Shown piece after piece: positions 61,627 through 64,000 of a DNA stretch of 64,000 nt. The position numbers and the translations under genes are program-made. The stretch's first letter is position 1. Each line of letters opens with the position of its first letter. The notes under the pieces are model-generated. The model had not been told where the DNA came from and made no database searches. It was given only the letters and a program-made list of their open reading frames with translations. Source of the DNA: Polynucleobacter corsicus (GTDB taxonomy: Bacteria > Pseudomonadota > Gammaproteobacteria > Burkholderiales > Burkholderiaceae); NCBI RefSeq assembly GCF_018688255.1, contig NZ_CP061314.1, positions 434,001 to 498,000 on the forward strand, given 5' to 3'.

Positions 61627-61656
61627 TAAAAATACCTAGCAATGCTAGGTATTTTT
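61627..61656. terminator. Bidirectional terminator between the HTH gene and trxB
   Basis: AAAAATACCTAGCA and TGCTAGGTATTTTT arms around one A. Confidence 0.9.
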
Positions 61657-61680
61657 ATTTGATGCTTTAAATTACCTGTA

Positions 61681-62637
61681 TTAATCCAAAGTCTCCAAGT
61701 AACGCTGAGCATCTAACGCAGCCATACAGCCTGTGCCTGCGCTAGTAATCGCTTGACGATAGATATGGTCCTGCACATCGCCTGCTGCAAATACGCCAGG
61801 GATGTTGGTAGCAGTAGCATTGCCTTCTAAACCAGAGTGTGTCTTGATGTAGCCGTTATTCATATCGAGCTGACCAATAAATAGCTCAGTATTCGGTTTA
61901 TGGCCAATCGCAATAAAGGCACCCGTTACCGCAAGATCTTCTGTGCTGCCATCCGCCTTCTTAATACGAACACCAGTAACGCCTTTTTCATCGCCCAAGA
62001 CTTCGTCAAGCGTGGAGTTCAATTTGAGCTCAACTTTGCCTTCAGCTACTTTGGCCATGAGGCGGTCATTGAGGATTGGCTCTGCACGGAATTTATCGCG
62101 ACGATGAATCACGGTAACCTTTTTGGCGATGCCAGTTAGGTAAAGCGCTTCTTCAACAGCAGTGTTACCGCCACCGACTACACACACATCTTGATTGCGA
62201 TAGAAGAATCCATCACATGTCGCGCATCCAGAAACACCGCGACCCATAAATGCTTCCTCACTTGGAAGGCCAATGTATTGAGCAGAAGCACCTGTGGAAA
62301 TAATCAAGGCATCACAAGTGTAAGTTCCCGAGTCGCCAACCAAGCGGATGGGTTTTTCAGTCAGGGCAGCAGTGTGTATGTGGTCAAAGATGATGTTGGT
62401 GTTAAAGCGCTCAGCATGCTTTAAAAAACGGTCCATTAGCTCTGGGCCTTGGACGCCATCTGGGTCAGCTGGCCAGTTTTCTACATCTGTTGTGGTCATT
62501 AATTGGCCGCCCTGTGCCAGGCCAGTAACGAGGGTGGGGCTCAAATTGGCTCGAGCCGCATATACGGCAGCTGTGTAGCCAGCAGGGCCTGAACCGAGGA
62601 TGAGAACTTTGGAGTGTTTTGGGGTATTTGTAGTCAT
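61681..62637 (-). CDS. trxB: Thioredoxin reductase
   Basis: A 318-residue FAD/NADPH enzyme keeping thioredoxin reduced. It has the FAD loop ILGSGPAGYTAAVYAARANL, the redox pair CATCDGFFY, the NADPH loop VVGGGNTAVEEALYL and the C-terminal GVFAAGDVQDHIYRQAITSAGTG. ATG 62637 is used; a TTG two codons upstream is possible. It diverges from ftsK, whose start is 39 bases away. Confidence 0.96.
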   Translation of the reverse strand: MTTNTPKHSKVLILGSGPAGYTAAVYAARANLSPTLVTGLAQGGQLMTTTDVENWPADPDGVQGPELMDRFLKHAERFNTNIIFDHIHTAALTEKPIRLVGDSGTYTCDALIISTGASAQYIGLPSEEAFMGRGVSGCATCDGFFYRNQDVCVVGGGNTAVEEALYLTGIAKKVTVIHRRDKFRAEPILNDRLMAKVAEGKVELKLNSTLDEVLGDEKGVTGVRIKKADGSTEDLAVTGAFIAIGHKPNTELFIGQLDMNNGYIKTHSGLEGNATATNIPGVFAAGDVQDHIYRQAITSAGTGCMAALDAQRYLETLD

Positions 62638-62676
62638 ATTCAAATTATAGGATTGCTTGATTACAATCGGTGGAAC

Positions 62677-64000
62677 ATGGCTAGAACCGCATACCAGAAG
62701 TCCAAAACGCCTTTAGGCCTCCAGCCCCCTGAGAATCAAGGGCAGGGTAGGACGCCCCGCCTCCTTTTAGAAGCCCGTTGGTTTATCTCGGTTGGTCTTT
62801 GTTTGGGTTTATTGGCTATTTTGGTGACTTATTCCAAGGCGGATCCAGCTTGGTCGCATGCCAGCTTTGAGGCTCCCAAGAACCTGGGCGGACGTTTTGG
62901 AGCCTATTTGGCTGACTTATTGCTCTATATCTTCGGTATATCTGCATTTTGGTGGGTCGTGCTCTTTGGCCGCCGAGTCCTGAGTGGCTGGCGTGAACTT
63001 TGGAGTATTCCGCTTCCATTAGATCCAGACGCTAAACCAGACTCCCTAGTAGTGCGTTGGTTGGGCTTTGGGCTGACTTTATTGAGCAGCATGGGTCTTG
63101 AGTCCATTCGCATGCATTCGCTGACCTGGGACCTTCCTAGGCCTCCTGGGGGTATTTTGGGCGAGCTGATTGGCGATCCTTTGCAGATGACCTTGGGTTT
63201 TACGGGCTCTACCTTAATATTGTTATTCACTCTATGTGCTGGCCTGTCTTTATTCCTCCACTTTTCCTGGTTAGACGTTGCTGAAAAAGTAGGTCGCACC
63301 CTTGAGCTTGCTTACAACCGTTTACGTGAGCGTCGCGATAGCGAAGAAGACCGCAAGTTAGGTGAAGCGGCTGCTGAAGAGCGCGAAGAGTTCGTTGAAG
63401 AGTTTCGTGGGCGGGTGGAAATTGCTAAGCCGGTGCAGATTGTTCGTGCCCCAGTAGAAATTCCGAAGAGCGCCCGCGTTGAGCGTGAAAAACAGCAGCC
63501 ACTCTTTGTGGATATTCCAGATTCAGAATTGCCACCCTTAGCTCTATTGGATTCCGTCCCAGAAGTAAAAGAAACTATTTCAGCAGATGTCTTGGAATTC
63601 ACTTCTCGCTTAATTGAGCGCAAGTTGGCCGAGTTCAACGTAGAGGTGAAAGTCATTGCAGCCTACCCAGGCCCAGTAGTCACTCGTTACGAAATTGATC
63701 CTGCTGTTGGTGTAAAGGGTAGTCAGATTGTCAATCTCTCACGTGACCTCGCGCGCTCTCTAGGCGTGGTGAGTATGCGTGTAGTAGAAACCATTCCAGG
63801 TAAAACTTGCATGGCACTGGAGTTACCAAATCCAACGCGACAATCGGTTTACCTGTCAGAGATTTTGAGTTCTCAGGTTTATAACGATAGCCACTCTAAT
63901 TTGACCCTTGCGTTGGGTAAGGATATTTCAGGTAGCCCCGTCGTTGCTGACTTAGCGAAGATGCCGCATTGCTTGGTTGCTGGTACTACTGGTGCTGGTA
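62677..64000 (+). CDS. ftsK: DNA translocase FtsK, 3' end outside the window
   Basis: The first 441 codons of an FtsK-type translocase coupling chromosome segregation to septation. Membrane helices (about 28-48, 80-100, 125-142, 168-195) are followed by a short charged linker (200-275; much shorter than in E. coli), the alpha/beta DNA-translocase domain (VLEFTSRLIERKLAEFNVEV, YPGPVVTRYEIDP) and the start of the ATPase at SHSNLTLALGKDISG. The frame is cut just inside the Walker A loop (VAGTTGAG). ATG 62677 opens the frame. Confidence 0.93.
   Translation, partial: MARTAYQKSKTPLGLQPPENQGQGRTPRLLLEARWFISVGLCLGLLAILVTYSKADPAWSHASFEAPKNLGGRFGAYLADLLLYIFGISAFWWVVLFGRRVLSGWRELWSIPLPLDPDAKPDSLVVRWLGFGLTLLSSMGLESIRMHSLTWDLPRPPGGILGELIGDPLQMTLGFTGSTLILLFTLCAGLSLFLHFSWLDVAEKVGRTLELAYNRLRERRDSEEDRKLGEAAAEEREEFVEEFRGRVEIAKPVQIVRAPVEIPKSARVEREKQQPLFVDIPDSELPPLALLDSVPEVKETISADVLEFTSRLIERKLAEFNVEVKVIAAYPGPVVTRYEIDPAVGVKGSQIVNLSRDLARSLGVVSMRVVETIPGKTCMALELPNPTRQSVYLSEILSSQVYNDSHSNLTLALGKDISGSPVVADLAKMPHCLVAGTTGAG

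Overview
The window reads as a contiguous stretch of chromosome from a low-GC betaproteobacterium of the order Burkholderiales. Gene content and neighbourhoods (zapA with 6S RNA, metG-DUF3460-scpA-panC, ppa-nadE-P-II, paired cphA genes, Bug-type TctC transport) best fit a Polynucleobacter-like freshwater bacterium. That assignment is inference from gene content, not from a marker gene. No rRNA, tRNA, insertion sequence, prophage or CRISPR array was seen. The first gene (malonyl-CoA synthetase) and the last (ftsK) run off the window edges.

Layout. 0-5 kb: malonyl-CoA synthetase, a TauE/SafE permease, 6S RNA, zapA and its small coiled-coil neighbour, and a BtuB-like receptor under a cobalamin riboswitch. 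5.3-11.6 kb: an oxalate catabolism island with a Crp/Fnr regulator, oxalyl-CoA decarboxylase, two formyl-CoA transferases and a stand-alone formyltransferase related to the hydrolase domain of 10-formyl-THF dehydrogenase. An OxlT-like oxalate/formate antiporter lies 40 kb away at 50.8 kb. Both oxc and oxlT have a Crp/Fnr-type palindrome upstream, which suggests one regulon. 11.7-38.8 kb is mostly housekeeping: panC, scpA, metG, fdhD, dcd, a large basic amino acid decarboxylase, argH with TRAP permeases, hemCD, ubiC, rhlE, an aldehyde dehydrogenase, msrA, pdxH, tcdA, an amino acid permease with alanine dehydrogenase, a GDT1-type transporter, pepN and fbp.

38.9-46.7 kb is the most unusual block. 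Two cyanophycin-synthetase genes sit back to back: one complete, one with an altered Mur-ligase P-loop and no C-terminal domain. They diverge from an ABC exporter with an N-terminal extension carrying a Cys4 zinc-ribbon-like motif, followed by an overlapping DUF1854 gene. This looks like a synthesis-plus-transport locus for cyanophycin or a related peptide. 47-50.2 kb is a complete tripartite tricarboxylate transporter (tctC, tctB, tctA). A 35-residue gene with a strong ribosome binding site and its own terminator follows at 50.5 kb.

52-54.7 kb is a probable copper-handling cluster (DUF2946, a secreted beta-barrel protein, a TlpA-like thioredoxin, PCuAC). 54.8-64 kb holds ilvD, an orphan FixJ-type response regulator, a RodZ-like membrane protein, the ppa-nadE-P-II operon, an orphan HTH regulator with a palindromic operator, trxB and the start of ftsK.
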